50,320 nt of DNA, from positions 1-50,320 of the forward strand of contig JAOANE010000033.1 in NCBI GenBank assembly GCA_025194985.1. Reading direction: 5' to 3'. The DNA comes from Regnicoccus frigidus. Lineage in GTDB: Bacteria > Cyanobacteriota > Cyanobacteriia > PCC-6307 > Cyanobiaceae. Under the pieces are notes generated by a model, which worked only from the letters and a program-made list of their open reading frames with translations, did not search any database and had not been told where the DNA came from. Each line of letters starts with the position of its first letter. The first letter of the stretch is position 1. Below are positions 1 to 7,794 of the stretch, piece after piece. The translations under genes were made by a program, and so were the position numbers.

Positions 1-34
1 CATCCGCCAAACGGCCTGCAAAACGTTCAGTCAT
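1..34 (-). CDS. rplW: Ribosomal protein L23, N-terminal fragment
   Basis: Only the first eleven codons are present, reading MTERFAGRLAD, before the window ends. The ATG lies inside the last codons of rplD, giving an 8-base overlap typical of translational coupling in the L3-L4-L23 block of the bacterial S10 operon. L23 is a 50S protein at the exit tunnel. The identification rests mainly on position directly after rplC and rplD, plus an N-terminus that fits cyanobacterial L23. Confidence 0.8.
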   Translation of the reverse strand, partial: MTERFAGRLAD

Positions 35-671
35 CGTTGTAGACCTCCTGAATCTTGGCCAGTGCCTCCTCGCTCAGCACCAATTGCTTGGCATTGAGCA
101 GGTCGAACACGTTCAACTGGTCGGCGGCGATCAATTTCACCGTTTCGAGATTGCGAACCGAGAGACGCACCGCTTCAGACGGCCCGTCGAGGATCAGCAA
201 CACTTTCGCCCCTGCGGCAATATCGAGGCGTTGCAGGGCTGCCACGATCTCGCGGGTTTTGGGGGCTTCCAGGTCGGCGGCGAAACCCTTGACCACGACG
301 ATGTCAGCGGCCCGGCTGATCAGGGCCGTACGCAGGGCGAGCCGACGCTCTTTGCGGTTCATGGCCACGGCATAGGAGCGAGGCTTGGGACCGAAGATCA
401 CGCCACCACCGGGGCGGAGTGGTGTGCGGATGGAACCCTGGCGAGCGCGACCCGTTCCTTTTTGCTTGTAAGGCTTGCGGCCACCGCCCCGCACCTCGGC
501 GCGGGTGAGTGTGCTGGCCGTGCCCTGTCGGGCATTGGCCAGTTGCCGCACCACGGCGCGATGGACCAGTCCGGCGGCGGACGATTTCTTGGCGACTTTC
601 AGGTCGAGGGAAGCTTCACCAGCTTCCTTGCCTTGCCAGTCGCGAACGACGCATTGAATCATGGTTGCCAT
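27..671 (-). CDS. rplD: 50S ribosomal protein L4
   Basis: The 214-residue protein has the L4 hallmark GGGRKPYKQKGTGRARQG at about residues 61-78, the extended loop that reaches into the exit tunnel of the 50S subunit and binds 23S rRNA. The following segment GGGVIFGPKPRSY is also typical. Length is normal for the family. It starts 2 bases after the rplC stop and its end overlaps the rplW start, so all three are one operon on the minus strand. In some proteobacteria L4 autoregulates this operon through the mRNA leader; nothing shows that this happens here, but the leader is long and carries a hairpin (see 1605-1628). Confidence 0.97.
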   Translation of the reverse strand: MATMIQCVVRDWQGKEAGEASLDLKVAKKSSAAGLVHRAVVRQLANARQGTASTLTRAEVRGGGRKPYKQKGTGRARQGSIRTPLRPGGGVIFGPKPRSYAVAMNRKERRLALRTALISRAADIVVVKGFAADLEAPKTREIVAALQRLDIAAGAKVLLILDGPSEAVRLSVRNLETVKLIAADQLNVFDLLNAKQLVLSEEALAKIQEVYNDD

Positions 672-673
672 CC

Positions 674-1321
674 TCAGTTCGCGTCCTTCGCACCGACACG
701 CAGCGCCGGACGGATGTTGAGCAGGGCGCCGGGCTTGCCCGGAACCGAACCCTTCACCACCAGCAAATTGCGCTCGGTGTCCACCTTCAGGATCGTCAGA
801 CCCCTCGTGGTGATTTGCTTGCCGCCGTAGCGGCCGGCCATCCGCTTGCCGGGATAAACCCGGCCCGGCGTGGTGCCGGCACCGGTCGAGCCGGGCTGGC
901 GGTGGTTCTTGGAACCGTGGGTCATGGGGCCGCGGCTGAAGCCGTGGCGTTTCTGATAACCACTGAAGCCGCGGCCGATGGTGTCACCACTGACATCGAC
1001 CTTCTGACCGGCTTCAAAGCGCTCGACTGTGATCGGTTCACCCAATTCCAAACCTTCAACTGTGTTGAGGCGGTATTCGGTGAGATGACGCAGCAGCTCG
1101 CTGCCTGATTTGGCCAGGTGCCCCCGAGCTGGCTGGTTGACGAGTTTCTCGCGAATCTCGCCAAAACCAACCTGCACGGCGGTGTAGCCGTCGCTGCTGG
1201 GGGTTTTGAGTTGGGTGATGCGGCAAGGACCTGCCTCGATCAAGGTGACCGGGATGGACTTGCCCTCCGCGTTGAAGAACTGGGACATGCCCAGTTTCTT
1301 CCCAAGAATGCCGATGGCCAT
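674..1321 (-). CDS. rplC: 50S ribosomal protein L3
   Basis: The protein begins MAIGILGKKLGMSQFF, the standard bacterial L3 N-terminus, and ends near KVDTERNLLVVKGSVPGKPGA, also diagnostic. L3 is an early assembly protein of the 50S subunit close to the peptidyl transferase centre. The reading frame stays open 72 codons upstream, but that extension is low-complexity and unlike L3, so the start at 1321 (215 residues) is chosen. No strong Shine-Dalgarno is visible, as often in cyanobacteria. It is the first gene of the visible operon and is divergent from ndhN. Confidence 0.97.
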   Translation of the reverse strand: MAIGILGKKLGMSQFFNAEGKSIPVTLIEAGPCRITQLKTPSSDGYTAVQVGFGEIREKLVNQPARGHLAKSGSELLRHLTEYRLNTVEGLELGEPITVERFEAGQKVDVSGDTIGRGFSGYQKRHGFSRGPMTHGSKNHRQPGSTGAGTTPGRVYPGKRMAGRYGGKQITTRGLTILKVDTERNLLVVKGSVPGKPGALLNIRPALRVGAKDAN

Positions 1322-1761
1322 AGGAAGGGAATAACGCCAGCAAGGACAGCGCCTCAAAGCTTTTGCAAGCCTGAAGACGTGAAGCTGATTCGGGCGAACG
1401 CGCTGGACCAGACTGGAAGTCTGATTCCGGGGCTGCACCTGAAAATTCAGGGCAGAACCGGTTGGGCTAGCGGTAGGGCGAAACAGCAGGCTGGGACTTT
1501 CCCGCCCGATCGAAATCAGGCGACAGTTTCCCGCCATTCCGATGAATTGCTCTTCTGTCCTTTCAAACGGAAGTGAAAAACCTGGAAATGGACTGGCCTA
1601 GGTAGACCTCACCGACAGCGGTGAGGTCCTGCAATGGTCCGGAGGCCCGGCTAGCGGTCGGGCGCAGATCAATTGCACAGCTTTAAACCATACCCCACAG
1701 CCTTTCTGACCGGTTTAGGCTTCCGGCTGTCAGATTCAGTCCAGTTGTTCTGGAGCCTCCC
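1322..1761. promoter_or_regulatory. Divergent intergenic region between rplC and ndhN
   Basis: This 440-base gap separates the minus-strand ribosomal operon from plus-strand ndhN and must hold both promoters. No small gene was found in it; open frames here only extend rplC or run antisense to it. No convincing -35/-10 pair could be fixed: TATGGT on the minus strand (about 1690) is a possible -10 for the ribosomal operon. A strong hairpin sits at 1605-1628. Confidence 0.6.
1605..1628 (-). promoter_or_regulatory. 9-bp stem-loop in the ribosomal operon leader
   Basis: Arms GACCTCACC (1605-1613) and GGTGAGGTC (1620-1628) are perfectly complementary around a six-base loop. No T-run follows on either strand, so it is not an ordinary intrinsic terminator. 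It lies about 285 bases upstream of the rplC start. It could be a leader mRNA structure for operon control or a protein-binding palindrome; the function is unknown. Confidence 0.5.
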
Positions 1762-2223
1762 ATGCCCCTCTTGCTGACTGGCCGCCGCTTCCGTGACGAC
1801 CTTGAGCAAGCAGGAGCGTTGGCCCTTTATGCCCCGCTCGAAGGCGGAGCCGAAACTCGCCTGATGCGCCGCCTGCGCGCTGCCGGCTACCGGGCCCAGA
1901 TGACCTCGGCGCGAGGGTTGGGTGACCCCGAGGCCTTTCTATTTGAGCTTCATGGGGTTCGTCCACCCCACCTCGGCCACCACAGTGTTGGCCGTGATGC
2001 GGCGGTAGGAACCGTTCAGCGGGTCATGCCGCAGTTGGGTTCCCTCTTGGTCGGTAGCCAACCGATGTTGTTGTGGTTGCTTGAGGCCCAGGTGTTGTCC
2101 TCGGCGGAGAGGACATCCCTCTGCAACCTGACCCGCAGGGAACCACGATTGAAGATCGTGGCGGAGATGGGCGGCTCGCGCAGTTTGCGCTGGGAGCCTT
2201 TGGAGCAGTGTGTCGACGCCTGA
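1762..2223 (+). CDS. ndhN: NAD(P)H-quinone oxidoreductase subunit N
   Basis: NdhN is a small cyanobacterial/plastid-specific subunit of the NDH-1 complex on the thylakoid membrane, working in cyclic electron flow and respiration. The 153-residue length and segments such as ALYAPLEGGAETRLMRRLRAAGY and the C-terminal LKIVAEMGGSRSLRWEPL fit the family as remembered. It overlaps the ldpA start by 14 bases, so both are probably translated from one mRNA. The ndhN-ldpA pairing is common in picocyanobacteria and supports both calls. Confidence 0.9.
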   Translation: MPLLLTGRRFRDDLEQAGALALYAPLEGGAETRLMRRLRAAGYRAQMTSARGLGDPEAFLFELHGVRPPHLGHHSVGRDAAVGTVQRVMPQLGSLLVGSQPMLLWLLEAQVLSSAERTSLCNLTRREPRLKIVAEMGGSRSLRWEPLEQCVDA

Positions 2224-3253
2224 GCAGGCCCTTGCCGCTGGTCGCTGGGTCAAGTTGATCTGCGGGGCCAGCAATCAGGACCTTGCCGGGATCGAGGATC
2301 TCTGCGGGATCTACACCCTGGCTGGGGTTCATTGTATTGATGTGGCCGCAGACCCCGCTGTTGCCGCAGCCGCTCGTCGGGGCATGGCCTGGGCGCTTGA
2401 TCAGGCCATGCCCCGACGAGCGGCTGCGGCTCCGCCCTGGTTGATGGTCAGCCTCAGCGATGGGGACGATCCCCACTTCCGCAAGGCCTGGTTCGATCCG
2501 CTGTGCTGCCCAGCTGATTGCCCCCGTCCCTGCCAGCAGGTCTGCCCTGCCCTGGCGATTGCAGCGACCGGTGCTGTTCAGTCCGATCGCTGTTATGGCT
2601 GCGGCCGCTGTCTGCCGGTCTGCCCCCATGGGCTGATTGAGGAGCAGGGGCAGATCCTCTCGGCCTCGATGGTGGCGCCGCTGCTGGCCCGCCTCCGGCC
2701 CGAGGCGGTGGAGATTCACACCCGCGTTGGTCGTGGCGAGGCCTTCGCCAAGCGCCTGCTGCAGGTGGAGGCTTCCGGGCTGAGCCTGCGGCGGCTGGCT
2801 GTGAGCTGTGGCCTGGAGGGCCCTGCCGGCGTCCGCCCGCTCCAGCTGGCCGAGGAGCTCTGGGGGCGGTTTGCCCGGCTGCGCGCCGGTGGCCTCCGCC
2901 CGCTCTGGCAGCTCGATGGGCGGGCCATGAGCGGGGATATCGGCCAGGGCACGGCCCACGCGGCTCTGCGCCTGCTCGCGGCGGTGCGACCGATCGCTCC
3001 TCCAGGCCCCCTCCAGCTGGCCGGCGGAACCAATGCCTCCACCCTGCCGTTGTTCCGCCGCCAGGCCGGTTCCGCCCTGGCGGCCAGGAGCCAGGCCGCT
3101 GGCGTGGCCTTCGGCGGTGTGGCTAGGGCGTTGCTGCAGCCTTTGATCCTCCAGGCCGAACAAAGAGGGCACCGTCTGCTTGATGACCGGCTGCTCTGGC
3201 CCCGGGCCCTTGAGCTGGCACGGGGGCTGGTGGCTCCCTGGCTGGCCTGCTGA
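2210..3253 (+). CDS. ldpA: LdpA, iron-sulfur protein of circadian light input
   Basis: LdpA (light-dependent period) is an Fe-S protein that in Synechococcus elongatus senses redox state and modulates circadian period. This 347-residue protein has two cysteine groups: C99, C100, C104, C108, C112 and a ferredoxin-type CYGCGRCLPVCP at residues 128-139, enough for 4Fe-4S clusters. The GTG start at 2210 lies inside ndhN. The stretch at residues 52-74 is encoded by a perfect inverted repeat, and the alanine/arginine-rich segment it encodes looks like an insertion relative to the family as remembered. The next gene, the AAA/R3H ATPase, follows after 23 bases. Confidence 0.88.
   Translation: MSTPEQALAAGRWVKLICGASNQDLAGIEDLCGIYTLAGVHCIDVAADPAVAAAARRGMAWALDQAMPRRAAAAPPWLMVSLSDGDDPHFRKAWFDPLCCPADCPRPCQQVCPALAIAATGAVQSDRCYGCGRCLPVCPHGLIEEQGQILSASMVAPLLARLRPEAVEIHTRVGRGEAFAKRLLQVEASGLSLRRLAVSCGLEGPAGVRPLQLAEELWGRFARLRAGGLRPLWQLDGRAMSGDIGQGTAHAALRLLAAVRPIAPPGPLQLAGGTNASTLPLFRRQAGSALAARSQAAGVAFGGVARALLQPLILQAEQRGHRLLDDRLLWPRALELARGLVAPWLAC
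2363..2430. repeat. Perfect 29-bp inverted repeat inside ldpA
   Basis: The left arm 2363-2391 and the right arm 2402-2430 are exact reverse complements over 29 bases, separated by a 10-base loop (2392-2401). The whole element lies in frame within ldpA. Its RNA would form one very stable hairpin and the DNA could extrude a cruciform. There is no T-run, so it does not look like a terminator. Confidence 0.95.
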
Positions 3254-3276
3254 TCGCTAGAACTGCTGGTCAGGGC

Positions 3277-5046
3277 TTGCCAGACTGCCCTTCGAGTGAA
3301 TTCGTGATCCCTCCCGGCCCTATCCCGCCGTCTGCTGTCGTCCCGCCCGTTCTCCCTCGGCGGGTCATCGATGACCTCGACCTGCTCCTGGAGATGTTGC
3401 CGGATGGCGTGCGTCTGGCGCTGGCGAGTCCTGCCAGCCGCGAGGATCTCCTGGAAATTGTCCTGGATCTGGGCCGCAGCCCCCAGGCGCGCTATTCCGG
3501 CCGTACCGTTCAGCTGGAGGCTCGGCTGATCGAGCGCGCCGACCTGGCCTCGGTGGTTCAGCGGCTCGGTCCATTCGGCGGCGACAACCGGGCCGGAATC
3601 GAGCGCACCCTGCACCGGATCAGCGCCATCCGCAACCGGGTGGGCGAGGTGGTTGGCCTCACCTGCCGGGTGGGCCGGGCCGTGTTCGGCACCGTGGCGA
3701 TGGTCCGTGACCTGCTCGATTCCGGCCAGTCGCTGCTGTTGCTGGGCCCGCCTGGCGTTGGCAAAACCACGGCGCTGCGCGAGATCGCCCGGGTGTTGGC
3801 GGACGACCTGGAGCGTCGGGTCGTGGTAATTGACACCAGCAATGAGATCGCCGGGGACGGGGACATCCCCCATCCCGCCATCGGCCAGGCCCGGCGCATG
3901 CAGGTGGCGCGGCCGGAACTTCAGCACGAGGTGATGATCGAAGCGGTTGAAAACCACATGCCCGAGGTGATCGTGATCGATGAGATCGGCACCGAGCGCG
4001 AGGCCCTGGCGGCTCGCACCATTGCCGAGAGGGGGGTGCAGCTGGTGGCCACGGCCCATGGCAACGAGCTGGCCAACTTGATCCGTAACCCGACGCTCTG
4101 CGACCTGATCGGTGGTCTTCAGTCGGTCACCCTGGGCGATGAGGAGGCGCGCCGGCGCGGCAGCCAGAAGGCGGTGCTCGAGCGAAGCGCCGCCCCCACC
4201 TTCCCGCTGGCGGTGGAGATGCGCAGCCGCAGCCGCTGGCTGGTTCACGTCGATGTAGCCGCCACCGTCGATGGCCACCTGCGCGGCCAGCCGCGCCAGC
4301 CCCAGATCCGTGAGCTGGAGGCGGACGGGCGGGTGCGGCTGGAGCATCCCGTTGCGCCGCAGGCGGGCCTGCGGCCGCCACGGCGCCAGACTGCCGCTCT
4401 GAGCGCACGCCAGCCCCTGGCCCCGCTCCCCCTGCCTGATCCGGCCGCAGCGCGCCCCGATCGACTGCCAGAGCGACTGCTGGAGCGATTGCCAGATCAA
4501 CCGCCGCCGCCAGCTCTGATGCGGATCTTCTGCTGCGGTGTCAGTTCCCAGCTGCTGGAGCAGGCGGCGCGCAGCCGTCAGTTGCCGGTGCAGCGGGTGT
4601 GTGACCTGGAGCAGGCCGAGGCAGTGCTCAGTCTGCGCCTGCAGCTGGGCCGCGACCCGGAGGTGCGCCGCCTGGCCCAGCGCCATCGCCTGCCGATCCT
4701 GGTGATCAAGGCCGACACCCTGCCCCAGGTTGTACGCGGGCTTGAGCGGTTGTTGCGCCGTCGTCAGGAGCTGCCGCCAGGGGGGATCACCCCTGGGGAG
4801 TTGGCCCCAGGGCAGGCAGGGGTGGCCATGGGTCCTGTTCCGTGGCCCGAGGATGAGTCTGAGGCGATCAAAGAGTGCCGCCTGGCGGTGGAGCAGGTTG
4901 TGCTGCCGATCGGCCGCCCGGTGGAGCTGCTGCCGCGCAGCCCCAGGGTGCGGCGGCTTCAGGCGGAGGAGGTGAGCGGTTACGGCCTTCGCAGTGCGGA
5001 ATTCGGCAGTGGTGATCAACAGCGTCTGCGCGTCTTCCCCCGTTGA
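3277..5046 (+). CDS. AAA ATPase with C-terminal R3H domain (Ycf45-like)
   Basis: This 589-residue protein carries a Walker A GPPGVGKT at 157-164, a Walker B VIVIDEIG at about 229-236 and a sensor-like segment LVATAHGNELANLIRNP, matching the Ycf45/stage III sporulation AA-like ATPases of cyanobacteria and algal plastids. The C-terminus (about 535-589) resembles the R3H nucleic-acid-binding domain with RSPRVRRLQ. A proline-rich linker (about 360-420) joins the halves. The role is not established; single-stranded nucleic acid binding is expected. The frame opens with TTG at 3277; an in-frame GTG at 3304 is an equally possible start. Confidence 0.85.
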   Translation: MPDCPSSEFVIPPGPIPPSAVVPPVLPRRVIDDLDLLLEMLPDGVRLALASPASREDLLEIVLDLGRSPQARYSGRTVQLEARLIERADLASVVQRLGPFGGDNRAGIERTLHRISAIRNRVGEVVGLTCRVGRAVFGTVAMVRDLLDSGQSLLLLGPPGVGKTTALREIARVLADDLERRVVVIDTSNEIAGDGDIPHPAIGQARRMQVARPELQHEVMIEAVENHMPEVIVIDEIGTEREALAARTIAERGVQLVATAHGNELANLIRNPTLCDLIGGLQSVTLGDEEARRRGSQKAVLERSAAPTFPLAVEMRSRSRWLVHVDVAATVDGHLRGQPRQPQIRELEADGRVRLEHPVAPQAGLRPPRRQTAALSARQPLAPLPLPDPAAARPDRLPERLLERLPDQPPPPALMRIFCCGVSSQLLEQAARSRQLPVQRVCDLEQAEAVLSLRLQLGRDPEVRRLAQRHRLPILVIKADTLPQVVRGLERLLRRRQELPPGGITPGELAPGQAGVAMGPVPWPEDESEAIKECRLAVEQVVLPIGRPVELLPRSPRVRRLQAEEVSGYGLRSAEFGSGDQQRLRVFPR

Positions 5047-5164
5047 AGGCCAAAAGCGTCGGTCGGCTTCGGCGCGCCGAGGGAGAGGAGATTGACGAAG
5101 GACGGCCCGCTGTGGGTAACTAGCAAAGCAACCGGTCCCGAGACGTTCGGCTCCACCGGGTTAT

Positions 5165-5236
5165 TGGGCCGTCGCCAAGTGGTAAGGCAGCGGGTTTTGG
5201 TCCCGCCATTCCTAGGTTCGAATCCTAGCGGCCCAG
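5165..5236 (+). tRNA. tRNA-Gln (anticodon TTG)
   Basis: A full cloverleaf can be drawn: acceptor TGGGCCG pairs with CGGCCCA, the anticodon arm GCGGG-TTTTGGT-CCCGC gives anticodon TTG, and the T-arm holds GTTCGAAT. CCA is not encoded. A T-run (5237-5242) follows and may end transcription. A TTGACG at 5092-5097 with TAACTA at 5117-5122 (19-base spacer) is a weak candidate promoter. Confidence 0.96.
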
Positions 5237-5260
5237 TTTTTTCAGTCAGCGCCTGCCCCT

Positions 5261-6010
5261 GTGTCTTCCAGACCCCTGCTGGTCTTCGATTTTGACGGGG
5301 TTCTGGTCGATGGCATGGCGGAGTACTGGTGGAGTTCCCGCCGGGCCGCTCTGGGCCTCGATCCCAGCCTGGTGTTGCCGGAGCAGGCACCAGTTGGTTT
5401 TGCCCGTCTGCGCCCCCTGATTCACAAGGGCTGGGAGATGGTGTTGGTGGCCGCCGAGCTGGCTCGCCCCGGCGCTGATCCGGCTGCGATTGAGGCCGAT
5501 TACGCCGGAGCACTGTCGGCGGCCCTGGCCCGATCCGGTTGGCAGCCTTCCCTGCTGCAGGCGGCCCTGGAGGAGGTGCGCCGTGGGGCGATCGCCAGCG
5601 ACCGAGGGCGCTGGCTGGCTCTGCATCGTGCCTATCCCGGCGTGCCCGAGCGGCTGCTGGCCCTCTCTGGCGAAGGTGCCGACTGGGCCGTTCTGACCAC
5701 CAAGGGTGCGGCCTTTGCCCGCGAGCTGTTGGCCGCCTTGCAGCTGAGCCCCTGGCGGCTCTACGGCCACGAGCAGGGTAGTAAGGCGGAGGTGCTGCTG
5801 CAGCTGCGTGGCCTGGGGCGGCCGCTGTGGTTCATCGAAGACCGCCGCCCCACCCTCGAGACGATCCTCTCCACGCCCGGCCTGGAGCAGGTGCGCTGTT
5901 TCCTGGCCGCCTGGGGTTACCTGGGGCCAGGCGATCGCACCGCCCTGCCGCCGGGGATCGCCCTGCTGGAGCCCGACCGCTTCGCCGGCCCCTTGGCGAT
6001 CTGGCCTTGA
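5261..6010 (+). CDS. HAD-superfamily hydrolase
   Basis: The 249-residue protein starts with the HAD motif I FDFDGVLVDG (D10, D12), has motif II threonine in VLTTKG, a motif III lysine in GSKAEV and motif IV acidic residues in WFIEDRRPTLE. Family members are phosphatases or phosphoglucomutase-like enzymes; the substrate cannot be read from the sequence. Translation starts at GTG 5261, just after tRNA-Gln. The stop codon overlaps the -35 box of the recA promoter. Homologues next to recA are common in picocyanobacteria, which suggests stable linkage but no proven functional link. Confidence 0.85.
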   Translation: MSSRPLLVFDFDGVLVDGMAEYWWSSRRAALGLDPSLVLPEQAPVGFARLRPLIHKGWEMVLVAAELARPGADPAAIEADYAGALSAALARSGWQPSLLQAALEEVRRGAIASDRGRWLALHRAYPGVPERLLALSGEGADWAVLTTKGAAFARELLAALQLSPWRLYGHEQGSKAEVLLQLRGLGRPLWFIEDRRPTLETILSTPGLEQVRCFLAAWGYLGPGDRTALPPGIALLEPDRFAGPLAIWP

Positions 6011-6035
6011 CCCGCTAGCGTACGCCTGTACTAAT
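6007..6035 (+). promoter_or_regulatory. recA promoter with LexA-type operator
   Basis: TTGACC (6007-6012) and TACTAA/ACTAAT (6029-6035) form a sigma-70-like promoter with 16-17 base spacing. Overlapping it, CGTACGCCTGTACT (6019-6032) matches the cyanobacterial LexA consensus RGTACNNNDGTWCB at 13 of 14 positions, with only the first base off. Its position over the -10 box, about 110 bases before the recA start, fits repression of recA by LexA. Confidence 0.6.
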
Positions 6036-6143
6036 CTCAGTTGATACGCCAGCTCCCATTGGTGGCATCTGTGCCTTGAGGCCGCTGCCGCTCCCGTGCC
6101 GGGATCTTCGCGCCGCAGCCTGTTCCTTTGCTTCCCCTGCTCC

Positions 6144-7313
6144 ATGGCCTCCGATCCCAAGACCACTGACCTCCGGCTCGCCCATCCCCGCTCCGGCGGC
6201 TCCAGCCCTGCCGCCTCATCGGAGCGCGACAAGGCGCTCAGCCTGGTGTTGGGACAGATCGAGCGCAACTTCGGCAAGGGCTCGATCATGCGCCTGGGCG
6301 ATGCCTCCCGCATGCGGGTTGAAACCGTGTCCACCGGCGCGCTCACCCTGGATCTGGCCCTGGGCGGGGGCTATCCCAAGGGCCGGGTGGTGGAGGTCTA
6401 TGGCCCGGAAAGTTCGGGTAAAACCACCCTCACCCTGCATGCCATCGCCGAGGCCCAGCGCCGCGGCGGGGTGGCGGCTTTCGTCGACGCCGAACATGCC
6501 CTTGATCCTGTCTATGCCGCTGCCCTGGGCGTCGACGTTGAAAATCTGCTGGTCTCCCAGCCGGATACGGGCGAGATGGCGCTGGAGATTGTTGATCAGC
6601 TGGTCCGCTCTGCCGCCGTTGACATCGTCGTGGTCGACTCGGTGGCGGCCCTGACCCCCAGGGCTGAAATCGAGGGAGAAATGGGTGATCTGGCTGTGGG
6701 CAGCCAGGCGCGCCTGATGAGCCAGGCGATGCGCAAGATCACCGGCAACATCGGCAAATCGGGCTGCACGGTGATCTTCCTGAACCAGTTACGCACCAAG
6801 ATCGGCGTCACCTACGGAAACCCGGAAACCACCACCGGTGGTAACGCCCTCAAGTTCTATGCCTCGGTGCGGCTGGATATCCGCCGCATTCAGACCCTCA
6901 AGCGCGGCACGGAGGAATACGGCATCCGCGCCAAGGTGAAAGTGGCCAAAAACAAAGTGGCGCCACCATTCCGGATCGCTGAATTCGATATTTTGTTTGG
7001 CCGCGGCATCAGCACCCTCGGTTGTGTTCTCGATCTGGCCGAGGAAACCGGCGTGGTGGTGCGCAAGGGCGCCTGGTACAGCTACGAGGGGGACAACATC
7101 GGCCAGGGACGTGACAACACGATCACCTGGCTGGAGCAAAACCCGGAGAAGAAAGAGGTGATCGAAGCAGCCGTGCGCCGCAAACTCACCGAAGGGGCCG
7201 ATGTCACCGCTAATTCGATGAAGCCTCTGGCAGCGGCTGCCGCCAAGTTGGCGAACACGGCCTCCGCTGTAAACGAAGCAGGGGGCGAAGTGGTTGAAGC
7301 CAGCTCGAGCTGA
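6144..7313 (+). CDS. recA: Recombinase RecA
   Basis: RecA polymerises on single-stranded DNA, drives strand exchange and activates LexA self-cleavage. Walker A GPESSGKT is at 87-94 and the family block VIFLNQLRTKIGVTYGNPETTTGG is intact. The open frame starts 16 codons earlier, but the ATG at 6144 (389 residues) gives the better N-terminus. The tail after about residue 345 is alanine-rich and acidic, a normal variable region. The upstream operator at 6019-6032 suggests SOS regulation. Confidence 0.97.
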   Translation: MASDPKTTDLRLAHPRSGGSSPAASSERDKALSLVLGQIERNFGKGSIMRLGDASRMRVETVSTGALTLDLALGGGYPKGRVVEVYGPESSGKTTLTLHAIAEAQRRGGVAAFVDAEHALDPVYAAALGVDVENLLVSQPDTGEMALEIVDQLVRSAAVDIVVVDSVAALTPRAEIEGEMGDLAVGSQARLMSQAMRKITGNIGKSGCTVIFLNQLRTKIGVTYGNPETTTGGNALKFYASVRLDIRRIQTLKRGTEEYGIRAKVKVAKNKVAPPFRIAEFDILFGRGISTLGCVLDLAEETGVVVRKGAWYSYEGDNIGQGRDNTITWLEQNPEKKEVIEAAVRRKLTEGADVTANSMKPLAAAAAKLANTASAVNEAGGEVVEASSS

Positions 7314-7352
7314 AGGACCTGGCCGTTCAGCTCTCCCTCCCGGCCTTGCTAG

Positions 7353-7709
7353 TCAGCTGGCCAGGGCCACCGGTACCTGGCTGACGCTGACGGTCTGAGA
7401 ACCTGTTTCCTGGAGGGAAAGGGCGAGCCGCTGCAGCTCCTGGATCGCTTCGGCACCCTCCAGTTTCACCAGCTCACGACCGTTGCGTGATTCCACCCAG
7501 GTGATGCCGAAATCGGAAACGAGGAATCGCACCATGTGGCCATCACCAAGATCGGCCACAAAGGAAGCGCCCTGGGCTTCAAGTCCGTCGCCGCAGGCAT
7601 AACAGGTGGCAGCCAGTCCCTTGGCCTTGAGGCTGCTGGCCAGAGCCTGCAGGCTCATGACAAGGTCTTGGACCAGGCAGCGATAGTGCTCAGCCAGGCG
7701 AAGAAACAT
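7353..7709 (-). CDS. DUF1815 family protein
   Basis: The 118-residue protein MFLRLAEHYRCLVQDLVMSLQ... matches the cyanobacterial DUF1815 family in length and N-terminal sequence as remembered. The family is conserved in cyanobacteria without an assigned function. The ATG at 7709 is preferred over a longer upstream frame that runs through a promoter-like element. It is convergent with recA and lies downstream of DUF2839 on the same strand, 85 bases away. No signal peptide or membrane segment is visible. Confidence 0.8.
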   Translation of the reverse strand: MFLRLAEHYRCLVQDLVMSLQALASSLKAKGLAATCYACGDGLEAQGASFVADLGDGHMVRFLVSDFGITWVESRNGRELVKLEGAEAIQELQRLALSLQETGSQTVSVSQVPVALAS

Positions 7710-7761
7710 GGGAAGGTGCACAAGTAGTGCCGCGATCCTAAGGTTTTCTTCCGATTGTTGA

Positions 7762-7775
7762 GAGTATAAATACTC
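7762..7775 (-). promoter_or_regulatory. Inverted repeat overlapping a -10 box upstream of DUF1815
   Basis: GAGTAT and ATACTC flank AA, giving a 6-bp inverted repeat. Read on the minus strand the left half contains TATACT (7763-7768), a good -10 hexamer about 54 bases before the DUF1815 start. No clear -35 box accompanies it, so the symmetry may mark an operator for an activator or repressor. Confidence 0.4.
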
Positions 7776-7794
7776 AGACCCAGACGGGTTGCGC

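Noticed and set aside
84..830. 248-codon plus-strand frame across rplD and rplC
   Set aside because: Fully antisense to two well-identified ribosomal genes, with no protein-like features.
2716..5019. 767-codon open frame on the minus strand, antisense to the AAA/R3H ATPase
   Set aside because: A shadow of codon bias in high-GC DNA; it is rich in Arg, Pro and Gln and has no domain.
5588..5938. HIP1-type GCGATCGC octamers (5588, 5931; also 36839)
   Set aside because: Only three were noticed, so there is no sign of the high frequency seen in some cyanobacteria.
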